This document shows, one piece after another, positions 1 to 9,533 of a DNA stretch of 64,000 nt (position 1 is the first letter of the stretch; the number at the start of each line of letters is the position of its first letter). The notes beneath the pieces were generated by a model. That model did not search any database, was not told the DNA's origin, and saw nothing but the letters and a program-made list of their open reading frames with translations. A program made the translations under genes and the position numbers. The stretch comes from Actinomycetes bacterium (GTDB lineage Bacteria; Actinomycetota; Acidimicrobiia; Acidimicrobiales; Poriferisodalaceae): positions 1 to 64,000 of the forward strand of contig JAAETH010000618.1 of assembly GCA_024228575.1 (NCBI GenBank). Direction: 5' to 3'.

Positions 1-1
1 G

Positions 2-691
2 GCCAAGGTTCCCGCCGCCGACATCGGCACCGCTCTGGCCGCATGGTCGGTCCGCAACGACAAAGACCACGTCATCGAGGCCCGCCAACAGCAGCATCGT
101 CATTTCACGACCCGAACAGATCCCGACGGCACCATCTGCGGGTCGTTCCGGCTACCGCCACTTGCCGGGGGCAAGCTGCTGACCGCAGTGAACACGACGA
201 TGATGCGCAGCACACCCAAACGCCACACCGACGCAACGTGGCCCACCGTCGCCCAACAAAAGGCAGACGCCCTGACCGACCTCGTCGAAACCGGCGGTGG
301 CAGGTTCATCTACGAGGTGGTCATGCACGTCACCGGCGACGGTTGCCACCTCGACGACGCAACACCACTCACCAACAGCACAGTCGCAGGGCTCATTCCC
401 CAAGCGTTCATCCGAGCACTCATCCACGACAGCGAACGTCGACCCGTCGATGCCACGAACCGGCGACGCCTACCGACCCCACGCCAAAAGCGCCTGGTCA
501 AGGCCCGAGACAAGGCCTGCGTCGACTGCGGCCGAACAGACCTACTCGTCTACGACCACACCCCGGCACACGAGATCACCAGACACACCCTCACGACACA
601 ACTCGAACTGAGGTGCTCACCGTGCCACACCCAACGGCACACAACCGGGCCTTCAAGATCAAAACCTCCAAGCGCGCAATACCACAAATAG
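2..691 (+). CDS. DUF222/13E12-type HNH endonuclease domain protein, 5' end outside window
   Basis: The reading frame is open from base 2, so the start lies upstream of the window; about 229 codons are visible. The visible part begins in the helical DUF222 region and ends in an HNH nuclease module. That module has a VDCG cysteine pair, a DH pair, a central HxxP-like segment (DHTPAHEI) and a closing CSPCHTQRH motif, which together form a Zn-bound beta-beta-alpha metal fold. DUF222-HNH proteins are numerous in actinobacterial genomes and their substrate is mostly unknown; some are tied to mobile elements. It converges on the C69 hydrolase, with 108 bases between the two stop codons and nothing recognisable there. 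Family assignment is firm, function is not. Confidence 0.85.
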   Translation, partial: AKVPAADIGTALAAWSVRNDKDHVIEARQQQHRHFTTRTDPDGTICGSFRLPPLAGGKLLTAVNTTMMRSTPKRHTDATWPTVAQQKADALTDLVETGGGRFIYEVVMHVTGDGCHLDDATPLTNSTVAGLIPQAFIRALIHDSERRPVDATNRRRLPTPRQKRLVKARDKACVDCGRTDLLVYDHTPAHEITRHTLTTQLELRCSPCHTQRHTTGPSRSKPPSAQYHK

Positions 692-799
692 GCAATCGCT
701 CAACACCAACAGGACCACTCGTCCCGGTTCGAACACCCGCCATCACCTGGCACCCTCACCACACCACCTCAGCGCGTGAGCGGCAGGCAGAATGGGCCG

Positions 800-1972
800 C
801 TATTGCGGGCTGCGGGTGTTCCAGTAGCGGCGGGCGAACCAGGGGCGTACATCGGTGTCAGCCGACGCACCGTCGACCCGTCGCTGCCACTCGTCGATCA
901 GCTCGATGTGGTGCTCGAGCGCCACCTGGCCCGATGGTGGATCGGCCATCCATTCTCGTTCGACACGATCGCGATCTGTGGTGAACATTGGCGCCAGAGT
1001 TGCCGGGTCCGTCATCACCCGGCGGGCCAGCTGTTCGTGGCGCCACCACAGCGTCCGTTCGTCGGGGTCGGCACCGGGTTCGGGCCCGATGTCGACAGGC
1101 GCGGAAATCTTCATCGGCTTGAACAGCGAGAGACACTGAGCCGAAGTCGCCGTGAGCCAGTGTGTATCGGCTGCCAGATCGGAGACCCATCCGGCCGTGC
1201 TCGACGAACCCGCCACCAGGCCGCCCCCATGCATACACGGCATCGAGAGTGTGCCGTTGACGACGTTGTATCTCGGCCAGTCCGACGAGCCGTGGCTGCG
1301 CAAGATGGTGGTCAGGTCGCCGGGGACCGCGGCGTCGGCTGATCCCAGCGAGGTGAGACGGCTGCGGACGTCGCAGGCCGACACCCGACTTCGAAGCCTG
1401 TTGCGGTACTCGTCGGCGAACCCGGGAATGGTCAACCCGTTCGAGATCGTCCTGACGCCGGCGGTGACCTCTTCGGTGGCCCAATTCTCGCCAGCCGTCT
1501 CGAGGACCGTTGCGCCTTCGCGATCGGCGACGATGAAGCTGTTGTGGTAGGTGAACGACCGCTTCTCGTAGCCGCAACCTCCCCCCTGGCCGTGGGACTC
1601 GAGCAGATCGACGAGAACCCCGATCGCCTGTTCCCGAGAGGTCGATCGTTCGAGCGCGAGCCTCAACATGTCCATGCCGGTGAGGCCGACATCGGCGTAT
1701 GGCTCGTTGGTGAACACGGCCTCGTTGCCGATGGCCACCCCGTGTTCGTTGGCGCCGATCTCGGCACCCCACATCCAGAACGGGCGCGACAAGAGGGTGG
1801 CGTGGGTGTGATCGACCTGGGGTATCTCCAGATAGGTGCACCGCACCGTCGAACCGGGTTCGTGATCACTGGCGGGGTACCACTGAGGGAACTGCGCCTC
1901 GTTCGGATCTCGGTCGGAGTTCTTCGCAAACATCACACCATCGGGTCGAACGACGACGATCGTGTCACACAT
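800..1972 (-). CDS. Peptidase C69 / secernin-like Ntn hydrolase
   Basis: This 390-residue protein starts Met-Cys-Asp-Thr. In C69 dipeptidases and secernins, Cys2 becomes the N-terminal nucleophile once Met is removed. The next block, VMFAKNSDRDPNE, is the conserved secernin/PepD motif, followed by GANEHGVAIGNEAV and a GGGCGYE glycine-rich turn. The start is fixed by a strong GAGGAG Shine-Dalgarno about 6 bases upstream; the longer open frame above it runs antisense to two real genes. No signal peptide is seen, so it should be cytoplasmic. Known members hydrolyse dipeptides or amide bonds, but the substrate here is unknown. It is divergent from the amidotransferase at 2102 across a 129-base gap that must hold both promoters. 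Confidence 0.85.
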   Translation of the reverse strand: MCDTIVVVRPDGVMFAKNSDRDPNEAQFPQWYPASDHEPGSTVRCTYLEIPQVDHTHATLLSRPFWMWGAEIGANEHGVAIGNEAVFTNEPYADVGLTGMDMLRLALERSTSREQAIGVLVDLLESHGQGGGCGYEKRSFTYHNSFIVADREGATVLETAGENWATEEVTAGVRTISNGLTIPGFADEYRNRLRSRVSACDVRSRLTSLGSADAAVPGDLTTILRSHGSSDWPRYNVVNGTLSMPCMHGGGLVAGSSSTAGWVSDLAADTHWLTATSAQCLSLFKPMKISAPVDIGPEPGADPDERTLWWRHEQLARRVMTDPATLAPMFTTDRDRVEREWMADPPSGQVALEHHIELIDEWQRRVDGASADTDVRPWFARRYWNTRSPQ

Positions 1973-2101
1973 CAGCTTCTCCTCGGATCGCTGGAGCGAG
2001 AAGACGGAACCGTCCCCAGCACCGGCCCAGTGTGCCTCCTCGATTTGGGGATATCCAGACAGGACGGCTCCGAGAAGATGTTGTCGCGCTAGCGTTACGC
2101 C

Positions 2102-2800
2102 ATGAAGCGCCTCGGGATTCTCCAGTGCGACAACCTCGGTCCCGAACTGTCGGCCATCGGCGGCGATTTCGACGTCTTGTTCACGGACTTGTTGGTGCGT
2201 AGCGACGTCGAGGTCTTTTTCTACGCAGCCCATGAGGGTGAGTTGCCGTCGGATCGCCGGGAGTGCGACGGATGGCTTGTCTCGGGTTCGCGTCGAAGCG
2301 TCTACGACGACATCGAATGGATCGTCGCCCTGCGCCGATTTGTTTCCGAGACGATCGATCGAGGCGATCCTCTCGTGGGAATCTGTTTCGGTCACCAGAT
2401 GATCGCCATGGAGCTCGGCGCAGAGGTCGCCAAGGCCGCCGACGGCTGGAATGTGGGGGCCATCGAGTATCTCCTCCACGAGGCGGCCCCGGGTGAACAC
2501 GACACCGATCCCACGACCTTCACCCTCCTCGCCAGCCATCAGGATCAGGTTCTCGAGCTCCCGCAAGATACGAGGTTGCTCGCCTCGGCACCCACATGCC
2601 CCATCGCTGGATTTGTGAGCGACTCGTTGTTGACGGTGCAAGGCCATCCCGAGTTCATTCCGGACCTCGCAGCGGCGATATTTCGGACCCGCACCGACAT
2701 CATCGGTTCGCACAAGGTCGACGAGGCGGTCGTCTCCCTGTCGCGCTCGCACGACGGCGGACGCGTGTCCGATTGGATCGTCGACTTCGTCAAGCGCTGA
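2102..2800 (+). CDS. Class I glutamine amidotransferase-like protein
   Basis: A 232-residue stand-alone class I (triad) amidotransferase domain. The nucleophile elbow GICFGHQ carries Cys95, and the catalytic His/Glu pair is in GHPEF (His182, Glu184). The size and the GHQ/GHPEF motifs fit the GMP-synthase-like amidotransferases that stand alone and may hydrolyse gamma-glutamyl compounds, but no acceptor-binding domain is present. An N-terminal oxyanion region (LVSGSRRSVYD) is seen near residues 59-69. It begins 129 bases from the divergent secernin-like gene and ends 36 bases before the LCP gene. The amide substrate cannot be told from sequence. Confidence 0.85.
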   Translation: MKRLGILQCDNLGPELSAIGGDFDVLFTDLLVRSDVEVFFYAAHEGELPSDRRECDGWLVSGSRRSVYDDIEWIVALRRFVSETIDRGDPLVGICFGHQMIAMELGAEVAKAADGWNVGAIEYLLHEAAPGEHDTDPTTFTLLASHQDQVLELPQDTRLLASAPTCPIAGFVSDSLLTVQGHPEFIPDLAAAIFRTRTDIIGSHKVDEAVVSLSRSHDGGRVSDWIVDFVKR

Positions 2801-2836
2801 CGTGGATAACTCGATAACGGCTGCGACACTGTTGCG

Positions 2837-3874
2837 GTGAAACCGGACGAACCCGCCAGCAACCCCATGGCGCGCCTCGAGGAGATGGGGCGAGAGCTCG
2901 ACGGCAAGACCGCGCCCCGCACGGCCGGCCGGAGCCGGGGGAGTCGCAGGCTGAAGGTAGCCGTCGGGGTGGTCGCTGCGCTTGTGGTGATGTTGTTGTT
3001 CGGGCTGCTCTACGGCACTTGGCGGGTAGGTCAGATCGACCGGGTCGAGTTGGGCGACGTCTTGCCGCCGGCTCCATCGAGTGGCGCGACGTGGCTGATC
3101 GTCGGTTCCGACTCCCGCGAAGGAATCGACCCCGACCGTCCCGATGCCGGCGGTCTGATAGGTGAGCCCACATACGGCCAGCGCGCCGACGCCATCATCT
3201 TGGTCCGCGATATCCCCGGCGTTGGTGCCCAGATGTTGTCGCTGCCGCGCGATCTCTGGCTCGATCCACCCGGTGACAACAATGCGACCCGTATCAACGG
3301 TGCGTACAACGACGGGCCGGCAGCCCTGGTGGATCTCATCTGGAGCGAACTCGGCATCGCGGTGCACCACTACGCGGATGTGAACCTCGCCGGCCTCGAC
3401 GATGTGGTCGACGCGGTCGGCAGTGTCACGATGCACATTCCCAACCCCGGATACGACGACGCCATCGGTCTCCGAATCGATGAATCGGGTGACGTGACAC
3501 TCGATGGGGCCACCGCACTCGCCTATGTACGCACCCGCAAGTGGACCGAGATCATCGACGGCGTCGAGCGCTATGACCCAACCGGTGACCTGGGTCGGAA
3601 CCAGCGTCAGCAAGCGTTTCTGAGGGCGCTAGGCAGCAGGCTGATGTCGATCCGCAATCCATTCACACTGAACGAGGCGGTCAGCGGAATCGTCGGGGCG
3701 GTACGGGTCGACGATTCGGCGGGCACGGGTGACATGTATTCGTTGGCGAAGATGTTGCGGTCAGCCACCAGGTCAGAGCCGTTGCCGGTCGTCGATCACG
3801 TCACCGGCGGTGGTGCCTACGTGCTGTTGCTGGGCGACGGTTCAGACGCCGTGCTCGATCCCTATCGCGTGTAG
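2837..3874 (+). CDS. LytR-CpsA-Psr (LCP) family cell-wall polymer ligase
   Basis: A 345-residue protein with a GTG start, a basic cytoplasmic tail (residues 1-39), one membrane helix (about 40-60) and an extracytoplasmic LCP domain. LCP markers are LIVGSDSREG (Asp92, Arg94), QRADAIILV (Arg116, Asp118), SLPRDLW (Arg138, Asp139), RINGAYNDG and the late YVRTRKW and GRNQRQQAF motifs. LCP enzymes move polyprenyl-linked glycopolymers onto peptidoglycan; in mycolic-acid bacteria they join arabinogalactan, and in other actinobacteria teichoic or related acids. The C-terminal LytR_C domain is absent, so this is the short form. It follows the amidotransferase by 36 bases on the same strand. Confidence 0.9.
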   Translation: MKPDEPASNPMARLEEMGRELDGKTAPRTAGRSRGSRRLKVAVGVVAALVVMLLFGLLYGTWRVGQIDRVELGDVLPPAPSSGATWLIVGSDSREGIDPDRPDAGGLIGEPTYGQRADAIILVRDIPGVGAQMLSLPRDLWLDPPGDNNATRINGAYNDGPAALVDLIWSELGIAVHHYADVNLAGLDDVVDAVGSVTMHIPNPGYDDAIGLRIDESGDVTLDGATALAYVRTRKWTEIIDGVERYDPTGDLGRNQRQQAFLRALGSRLMSIRNPFTLNEAVSGIVGAVRVDDSAGTGDMYSLAKMLRSATRSEPLPVVDHVTGGGAYVLLLGDGSDAVLDPYRV

Positions 3875-3932
3875 GCGAACCCAGCCGGTTGGCAAATCTC
3901 TCGCCTCCGGTGAAGCGACGGCCGGATCGAGG

Positions 3933-4964
3933 TCAAGCCTTGTCGTGCAACATGCGGTCGAGCACCCGGAACACACCATCGCTGCCGTCTTCCATGACCC
4001 TGAGCGCGGCCTCGACGTCGTCACAGTTGTTCTCGTCGTAGTCGAACAGATCGAAGACCTGCCTGGTGCCGTTGTGCACGATCGAGTGTGGTTTCTCGAG
4101 CTCGCGATAGCTGGACAGGTGGCCAAACCCGCTGCGCCCCTCGCCCTGTTCATACCACTTGCCGAGCCGGCAATTGTGATGGTCGACAAAGGTGAACGCC
4201 TCCTTGCGGTTGATGACCGAGAGGTAGGTGTTGACCTTCCAGATGACGTGATCGAGCTTGGCCAGGACCATGAATATGCGGTCCTTGGTGCCGAAGATTC
4301 TGTGCATCGCCCGCTGATTGGCCGTGTTTGTTGTGTGAAGGCGGGTGTCGAACTCGCTGATGATGCCCTGGATCTCCTGGCACAGGTTGGCCGAGCTGTC
4401 CATGCTTTCGGTGACGCAGCGCGATTGTGAGTTGATCTCGTCGACTGCGCTGGTGATGTCCTCCGCTGCACGTTTCGTCTGGTTCGAGAGGTTCTTGACC
4501 TCGTTGGCGACGACGGAGAAACCCCTGCCGGCCTTTCCGGCTCTGGCGGCTTCGATGGTCGCATTCAGCGCAAGCAGGTTGGTGCGTTCGGAGATGTTCA
4601 CGATGACCGCGAGCAGCCGGGTGATGTTCTCCACCAGGTCGTTCATCGTCGCGGTGCTCTGCTTGGAATCGACGACGGTCTGGGTGAGGCGGATGACCTC
4701 CTGAGCGATACGTTTCGAGTCAGCGGCTAGGCCATCGAAGTCGCGTTCGACTTGTCCGAACTCCTCGAGAACCTCCGCGTTGAACTCGACAGACTCGACG
4801 AGGTTCGTCTGGATGTTGGTCAGACCGGCGATGAGCCTCTGGTTCTCGTATTCGAGGAGGTCGACCAGACGTCGTGTCGGAGGCGCTAGGGGCGGTTCGT
4901 GGGTGCCGACACGATCGGGTGCCTCACTGTTCGTGTGCCTGTGCGACAGCGTCGTGTTTGTCAT
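3933..4964 (-). CDS. Soluble methyl-accepting chemotaxis-like protein with C-terminal CZB zinc domain
   Basis: A 343-residue protein with no membrane segment. Residues about 60-225 form a long coiled coil that holds the chemoreceptor hairpin tip near residues 125-145 ([18 protein letters not shown]), the contact site for CheA/CheW. The C-terminus is a CZB domain whose zinc ligands are readable as His239 (LDH), His262/Cys265 ([10 protein letters not shown]) and His293/His297 (PHSIVH). CZB domains sense zinc or hypochlorous acid. The start is set by GCAGGAG 6 bases upstream of ATG at 4964; the frame extends further but without support. No che or flagellar gene lies in the window, so it may control a non-motility output. 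Confidence 0.88.
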   Translation of the reverse strand: MTNTTLSHRHTNSEAPDRVGTHEPPLAPPTRRLVDLLEYENQRLIAGLTNIQTNLVESVEFNAEVLEEFGQVERDFDGLAADSKRIAQEVIRLTQTVVDSKQSTATMNDLVENITRLLAVIVNISERTNLLALNATIEAARAGKAGRGFSVVANEVKNLSNQTKRAAEDITSAVDEINSQSRCVTESMDSSANLCQEIQGIISEFDTRLHTTNTANQRAMHRIFGTKDRIFMVLAKLDHVIWKVNTYLSVINRKEAFTFVDHHNCRLGKWYEQGEGRSGFGHLSSYRELEKPHSIVHNGTRQVFDLFDYDENNCDDVEAALRVMEDGSDGVFRVLDRMLHDKA

Positions 4965-5102
4965 TGCGGCTCCTGCAAACTCATCTCGATTCGAGCAGCC
5001 AGTCGTCATCGTCGAATGGTGGCTAAGGAGCCGAGCCAGTTTGGGAGTATGGGTGGCAACCGGATCGGAGGTGTGTCGAATGCCAGGCACACTGTCAGGT
5101 GT

Positions 5103-6338
5103 ATGAAGCTGACGATGAAGACGAGAGCGGAACCCCTGCCCGAGATGCTGGCGTTCCCGTGGTCGATGCCACTCGAGGACTGGACCGAAGGCGAGTTTGT
5201 GAGCCTTCCCAGGGGTTTGCACCGTCACGTCGTGCGGTTTGTCGAGGTGACGGGCCAGTACTACGCGTTCAAGGAGTTGAGCGACGATCTCGCCAGGCGC
5301 GAGTACGAGATGCTCGACTTCCTACGTGAGGAGGGTCTGCCGACGGTCTCTCTGGTCGGCATCGTCACAGAACGAACCGGCGATGACGGCGAGCGGTTGG
5401 AGGGTGTCCTGATCACCCACTACCTCAGCTATTCGGTTCCGTACCGCATGTTGTTCGGCGGACTCAGCGACGCCGACGCTCGCGACCGGTGCATCGATGC
5501 TCTGGCGGTACTGCTGGTGAGAGCACACCTCGAGGGTTTCTTCTGGGGTGATTGTTCGCTGAACAACGCCCTGTTCCGGCGTGACGCCGGGGCGTTGCGC
5601 GCCTACATCGTCGACACCGAGACCGCCGAACGTCACCCTCAGCTGACAGACGGCCAACGGGCGTTGGATCTCGACATGGCTACCGCCAACGTCGCCGGCG
5701 GCTTGATGGACCTCGCAGCGGGCGGAAGGCTCGCGGTCGATGTCGACCCTGCCGGTGTCGCTCGATCGATCGAGGACCGCTACACATCGCTCTGGCACGA
5801 GCTGACGGCGATCGAGGAGGTCGATGGTTCGGAGTTGTGGCGCATCAACGAACGCCTCGCGCGGGTGAACAGCCTGGGTTTTGATACCGAGGAGGTCGAG
5901 ATGTCATCGACGGTGGCGGGAACGGTCCGTTTTCGTCCCACGGTGGTGGAGGAGGGGCACCACAAACGTCAGCTCGAGAGTCTGACGGGAATTGTTGCCC
6001 ACGAGAACCAGGCGCGGCGTCTGCTCTGCGCGATTCGTGGGTACGGAGCCTTTCTCTCTGGAGAAGAGGGCCGTTCCATTCCAGAAGGTGTTGCTGCGTA
6101 CAGGTGGTTGTCCGAGCGCTGGGAGCCTGCCTTGGCCAGGGTGCCGGGGGGTCTGCGCGGGCGTATGGAGGACGCGGAGGTGTTCCACGAGATCCTCGAT
6201 GAGGTCCAACGCAGTTCGAGATCGGCCGGTCGGCAGGTCGACTTGATGGAGGTGGTCGACTCGTACGTGCGCGACGTTCTGCCAACCGTCCCCGACGCCC
6301 GTGAGCTGATCGACGAGGTGGGCCCCGAAGTGTCGTGA
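5103..6338 (+). CDS. DUF4032 domain protein with kinase-like N-terminal region
   Basis: About 411 residues. The N-terminal 200 residues look like a small lipopolysaccharide-kinase/RIO-type fold: [19 protein letters not shown] carries the Lys and Glu expected in lobe 1, and the loop [14 protein letters not shown] followed by YIVDTETAE resembles the HGDxxxxN...D catalytic region. The C-terminal half is the actinobacterial DUF4032 region with [13 protein letters not shown] and helical segments. Its substrate is unknown. ATG at 5103 was chosen because AGGTGT lies directly before it and the frame upstream overlaps the divergent chemoreceptor-like gene; ATG at 5115 is an alternative. It precedes the GH13 gene by 121 bases. 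Confidence 0.75.
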   Translation: MKLTMKTRAEPLPEMLAFPWSMPLEDWTEGEFVSLPRGLHRHVVRFVEVTGQYYAFKELSDDLARREYEMLDFLREEGLPTVSLVGIVTERTGDDGERLEGVLITHYLSYSVPYRMLFGGLSDADARDRCIDALAVLLVRAHLEGFFWGDCSLNNALFRRDAGALRAYIVDTETAERHPQLTDGQRALDLDMATANVAGGLMDLAAGGRLAVDVDPAGVARSIEDRYTSLWHELTAIEEVDGSELWRINERLARVNSLGFDTEEVEMSSTVAGTVRFRPTVVEEGHHKRQLESLTGIVAHENQARRLLCAIRGYGAFLSGEEGRSIPEGVAAYRWLSERWEPALARVPGGLRGRMEDAEVFHEILDEVQRSSRSAGRQVDLMEVVDSYVRDVLPTVPDARELIDEVGPEVS

Positions 6339-6459
6339 GGAGTCTCGCTGGGGTCGCCACATCGGATGGGCTACCGTTCGAGAACGAGGAATCCGAGGTC
6401 ACAAACCACGGTTGGTCGCTCGATGTCGCCCACGTTGTTGCCATCACTGGAGAACGTCA

Positions 6460-8124
6460 ATGAGTATTGCAGCACCCTCAACGGACGTCGCTCCCTGGTG
6501 GCGGCGCGGTGTGGTCTATCAGGTGTACATCCGGTCGTTTGCCGATGGAAGCGGAGACGGAACCGGCGACATCGCCGGACTGCGTAGCCGGTTGAACTAC
6601 CTGGCCGCTCTTGGCGTCGACGCGATCTGGATAACCCCGTGGTATCCGTCGCCACTACACGACGGTGGCTACGACGTGGCCGACTATCGCGACATCTGCG
6701 CCCGATTCGGCACGCTTGCCGAAGCCGAGTCGCTCATCGATGAGGCTCACGAGCTGGGCATCAAGGTGCTGATCGACCTGGTGCCGAATCACACGTCCGT
6801 AGAACACCGATGGTTCCAGGCAGCCCTCTCCGCAGAACCCGGCAGTGCCGAACGCGATCGCTACATCTTCCGTCGTGGCAAAGGTCCCGACGGCTCCGAA
6901 CCGCCGAGCAACTGGCGCTCGGTGTTCGGAGGCCCGGCGTGGTCTCGTGTCGACGATGGCGACTGGTACCTACATCTCTTCGACGTCACCCAACCAGATC
7001 TCAACTGGGAGAACTCTGAGGTCACCGAGGAGTTCCTCGACATCTTCGCCTTCTGGCTCGACCGCGGGGTCGACGGTATGCGTGTGGATGTGGCGCATGG
7101 GCTGGTGAAGGATCTCACCTTCCCCGACATCGTGAAGTCTGCCGAAGTCCTGACCTCCGAGCAACTGGCGAATCATCCTCATTGGGACCGCGACGGTGTA
7201 CACGACATCATCAGGTCGTGGCGATCTCTTCTCGACCGCTACGACGATCGCATGATGGTGGCCGAAGCGTGGGTTCACCCCGAACGTCTGCCCCTGTATC
7301 TGCGGCCCGACGAGTATCACCAGTCGTTCAACTTCGATCTACTCGATACCGACTGGGACGCGTCACAATTCACCGCGACGATCGAGAGTTCGGCGGGAGC
7401 GGCCGCAGATGTGGGGGCGACGACGACGTGGGTGCTGTCGAACCACGATGTCATGCGCCACGCCACCCGCTATGGCTTGCCGACCGCAACGCCGTGGAGG
7501 CGCTGGTTGCTCGACGGCCCCCACGACATCCTCGACGCACTGCTCGGGGCTCGTAGAGCCAGAGCGGCGATCCTGCTCACCCTGTCGTTGCCCGGAGCGG
7601 CCTACCTCTATCAGGGTGAAGAGCTCGGACTACCCGAGGTCTGGGACCTGCCAGAAGACGTCCTCGACGACCCGACCTGGGTCTTGTCCGAGCACAAGGT
7701 GAAAGGGCGCGACGGTTGCCGTGTTCCCATCCCCTGGTCCTCGAGCGGCCCATCCTTTGGGTTCGGGAGCGCCAAGCCATGGCTGCCCCAGCCAGCGGGT
7801 TTCGGGGCGATCTCGGTGGAGGCTCAAGATGACGATCCCTCCTCGATGCTGAACCTGTACCGGACAGCGCTCGCCCTGCGCAAGAAATGGTTCACCGAGG
7901 ACGAGGACCTCGAGATGTTCGATGTGGGTAGCGATGTTGTTGCCTTCACCAGAGGCAGTGGAGCTCGGTGTCTTCTGAACATGGGAGACACGCCCGTGTG
8001 TATCGATGATGTCGAGGGGACTGTTCTGCTTTCGTCGGTGCGGGTCGAAACCTCCATCGAGGGTCATCTCGAGCTGCCCGCCAATGCTGCTGTGTGGTTG
8101 GCGCCGATTCGCACAGATTCTTGA
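6460..8124 (+). CDS. GH13 alpha-glucosidase / oligo-glucosidase
   Basis: A 554-residue cytoplasmic glycoside hydrolase of family GH13, without signal peptide. The TIM-barrel motifs are clear: DLVPNH at 106-111, the nucleophile in GMRVDVAHG (Asp210), the acid/base in VAEAW (Glu269) and the transition-state stabiliser in SNHD (Asp330). The early QVYIRSFADG and the HDGGYDVADY motif place it with exo-acting alpha-glucosidases acting on maltose, isomaltose, sucrose or trehalose-type oligosaccharides rather than endo-amylases. ATG 6460 has GGAG eight bases upstream. The UgpC-type ABC ATPase follows on the same strand, which suggests that sugar uptake and hydrolysis are linked. Confidence 0.9.
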   Translation: MSIAAPSTDVAPWWRRGVVYQVYIRSFADGSGDGTGDIAGLRSRLNYLAALGVDAIWITPWYPSPLHDGGYDVADYRDICARFGTLAEAESLIDEAHELGIKVLIDLVPNHTSVEHRWFQAALSAEPGSAERDRYIFRRGKGPDGSEPPSNWRSVFGGPAWSRVDDGDWYLHLFDVTQPDLNWENSEVTEEFLDIFAFWLDRGVDGMRVDVAHGLVKDLTFPDIVKSAEVLTSEQLANHPHWDRDGVHDIIRSWRSLLDRYDDRMMVAEAWVHPERLPLYLRPDEYHQSFNFDLLDTDWDASQFTATIESSAGAAADVGATTTWVLSNHDVMRHATRYGLPTATPWRRWLLDGPHDILDALLGARRARAAILLTLSLPGAAYLYQGEELGLPEVWDLPEDVLDDPTWVLSEHKVKGRDGCRVPIPWSSSGPSFGFGSAKPWLPQPAGFGAISVEAQDDDPSSMLNLYRTALALRKKWFTEDEDLEMFDVGSDVVAFTRGSGARCLLNMGDTPVCIDDVEGTVLLSSVRVETSIEGHLELPANAAVWLAPIRTDS

Positions 8125-8189
8125 GCGGCGCACCGAGCACACATCTGCGGGCCTGGGCTCGCACCTTTGGGGCCTGGGATCGGCGGCTC

Positions 8190-8218
8190 TTACATCGACG
8201 TGATCCAGGGCCTAGTAT
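8190..8218 (+). promoter_or_regulatory. Likely sigma-70-type promoter of the ABC ATPase gene
   Basis: TTACAT (8190-8195) and TAGTAT (8213-8218) are separated by exactly 17 bases. A transcript starting near 8225 would have a short leader containing the GAGAAGGGGA ribosome site before ATG 8246. The match is by eye against the bacterial consensus. Confidence 0.4.
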
Positions 8219-8245
8219 GGCCGGGGCGTCGAGAAGGGGAATGGA

Positions 8246-9400
8246 ATGGCTGAAGTAGTCCTGGACAAGATCAACAAGGTGTACCCGAACGGATTTCACG
8301 CTATCCACGACCTCGATCTGGACATCTCCGACAAGGAGTTCCTCGTGCTTGTCGGCCCGTCGGGTTGTGGCAAGTCGACCGCTCTTCGGATGATTGCGGG
8401 CCTTGAGGAGATCTCGTACGGCGAGATGAAGATCGGCGATCGGCTGGTCAACGATGTCGAACCCAAGGATCGCGACATCGCCATGGTGTTCCAGAACTAT
8501 GCGCTCTATCCGCACATGAGTGTGTACGACAACATCGGTTTCGCTCTCAAGCTGGCGCGTGTCCCGAAGAACGAAGCCGACCAGCGAATCCGTGAGGCTG
8601 CGCGCGTTCTCGAGCTCGACGCCCAACTCGAGAAGAAGCCCGGCCAGCTGTCGGGTGGTCAGCGTCAGCGCGTCGCGATGGGGCGTGCCATCGTGCGTCA
8701 GCCGTCGGCGTTCCTCATGGACGAGCCTCTCTCGAACCTCGATGCCAAGCTCCGCGTCCAGATGCGCGCGGAAATCGCCCGCCTCCAGCACGACCTTGGC
8801 GTCACTACCGTCTACGTGACACACGACCAGGTCGAGGCCATGACCATGGGCGACCGTGTCGCGGTGCTCAAGGACGGCTATCTCCAGCAGGTCGACACAC
8901 CACAGAACCTCTACGACAGGCCTTCGAACGTATTCGTGGCCGCCTTCATCGGATCACCTTCGATGAACCTGCGCGAGGCCACACTCGACGGCGACGAGGT
9001 CGTGCTCGGCCAATTCCGTCTGCCGATTCCGGCCTCGATCTTCGAGGCGCGCCCTGCCCTGCGCAGCTTCGACGGCAAGCGGCTTATCGTCGGGATCCGT
9101 CCCGAGGACCTCGAGGATCTCGAACGGGTCCCCGATCCCGAAGGTGTTGTCACGATTCCGGCAACCGTGTCGCACATCGAGGCTCTCGGCAGCGAGATCA
9201 TCGCCCACTTCCCGCTCGATGCACCAGCTGTCGACTCGGGCGATCCCGACGCCGTCGAGGAGATCGGTGAAGACACCATGGCTGTGGGCCGTTTCGATCC
9301 CCGCAGCCGGGCTCGTGCCCGCACCGAAATCCAGGTTGCCGTCACCATGGAGAACGTGCACTTCTTCGATCCCGAATCGCACCTCGCCATCTGGGACTGA
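8246..9400 (+). CDS. ugpC: ABC transporter ATP-binding protein, UgpC/MsmK/MalK family
   Basis: A 384-residue ATPase of the carbohydrate-importer type. Walker A GPSGCGKST is at 37-45, the Q-loop in VFQNYALYPHM, the signature LSGGQRQRVAMGRA near 135, Walker B AFLMDEPLSNLDAKLR near 155-170 and the switch VTHDQ. The C-terminal 140 residues form the TOBE/regulatory domain characteristic of ATPases that energise several sugar or glycerol-phosphate importers. No permease or solute-binding protein is adjacent, so it is probably shared by importers encoded elsewhere. A GAGAAGGGG ribosome site precedes ATG. The gene follows the GH13 glucosidase by 121 bases. Confidence 0.9.
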   Translation: MAEVVLDKINKVYPNGFHAIHDLDLDISDKEFLVLVGPSGCGKSTALRMIAGLEEISYGEMKIGDRLVNDVEPKDRDIAMVFQNYALYPHMSVYDNIGFALKLARVPKNEADQRIREAARVLELDAQLEKKPGQLSGGQRQRVAMGRAIVRQPSAFLMDEPLSNLDAKLRVQMRAEIARLQHDLGVTTVYVTHDQVEAMTMGDRVAVLKDGYLQQVDTPQNLYDRPSNVFVAAFIGSPSMNLREATLDGDEVVLGQFRLPIPASIFEARPALRSFDGKRLIVGIRPEDLEDLERVPDPEGVVTIPATVSHIEALGSEIIAHFPLDAPAVDSGDPDAVEEIGEDTMAVGRFDPRSRARARTEIQVAVTMENVHFFDPESHLAIWD

Positions 9401-9521
9401 CGAGCCGCAGGGCGCGTTTGTCGAGCCGACCCGGGCCTGACCGTCGACACGTCCGAACGCCCAGATACCAACCGATGCCGGGCGACGGCGGCACACTGGG
9501 GTCGAGCTCGACCAGAAGCCA

Positions 9522-9527
9522 TACAAT
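9522..9527 (+). promoter_or_regulatory. Candidate -10 box for a leaderless copA transcript
   Basis: TACAAT lies only six bases before the ATG at 9534, and no Shine-Dalgarno is present. This arrangement places transcription start at or next to the start codon, a pattern common in actinobacteria. No convincing -35 box is seen. Confidence 0.35.
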
Positions 9528-9533
9528 CGGCCC

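Noticed and set aside
1973-3613. A 937-codon open frame extending the secernin-like gene far upstream on the minus strand
   Set aside because: The extension is antisense to the amidotransferase and LCP genes, has low-complexity GC-driven composition, and the true start has a GAGGAG site and the required Met-Cys N-terminus.
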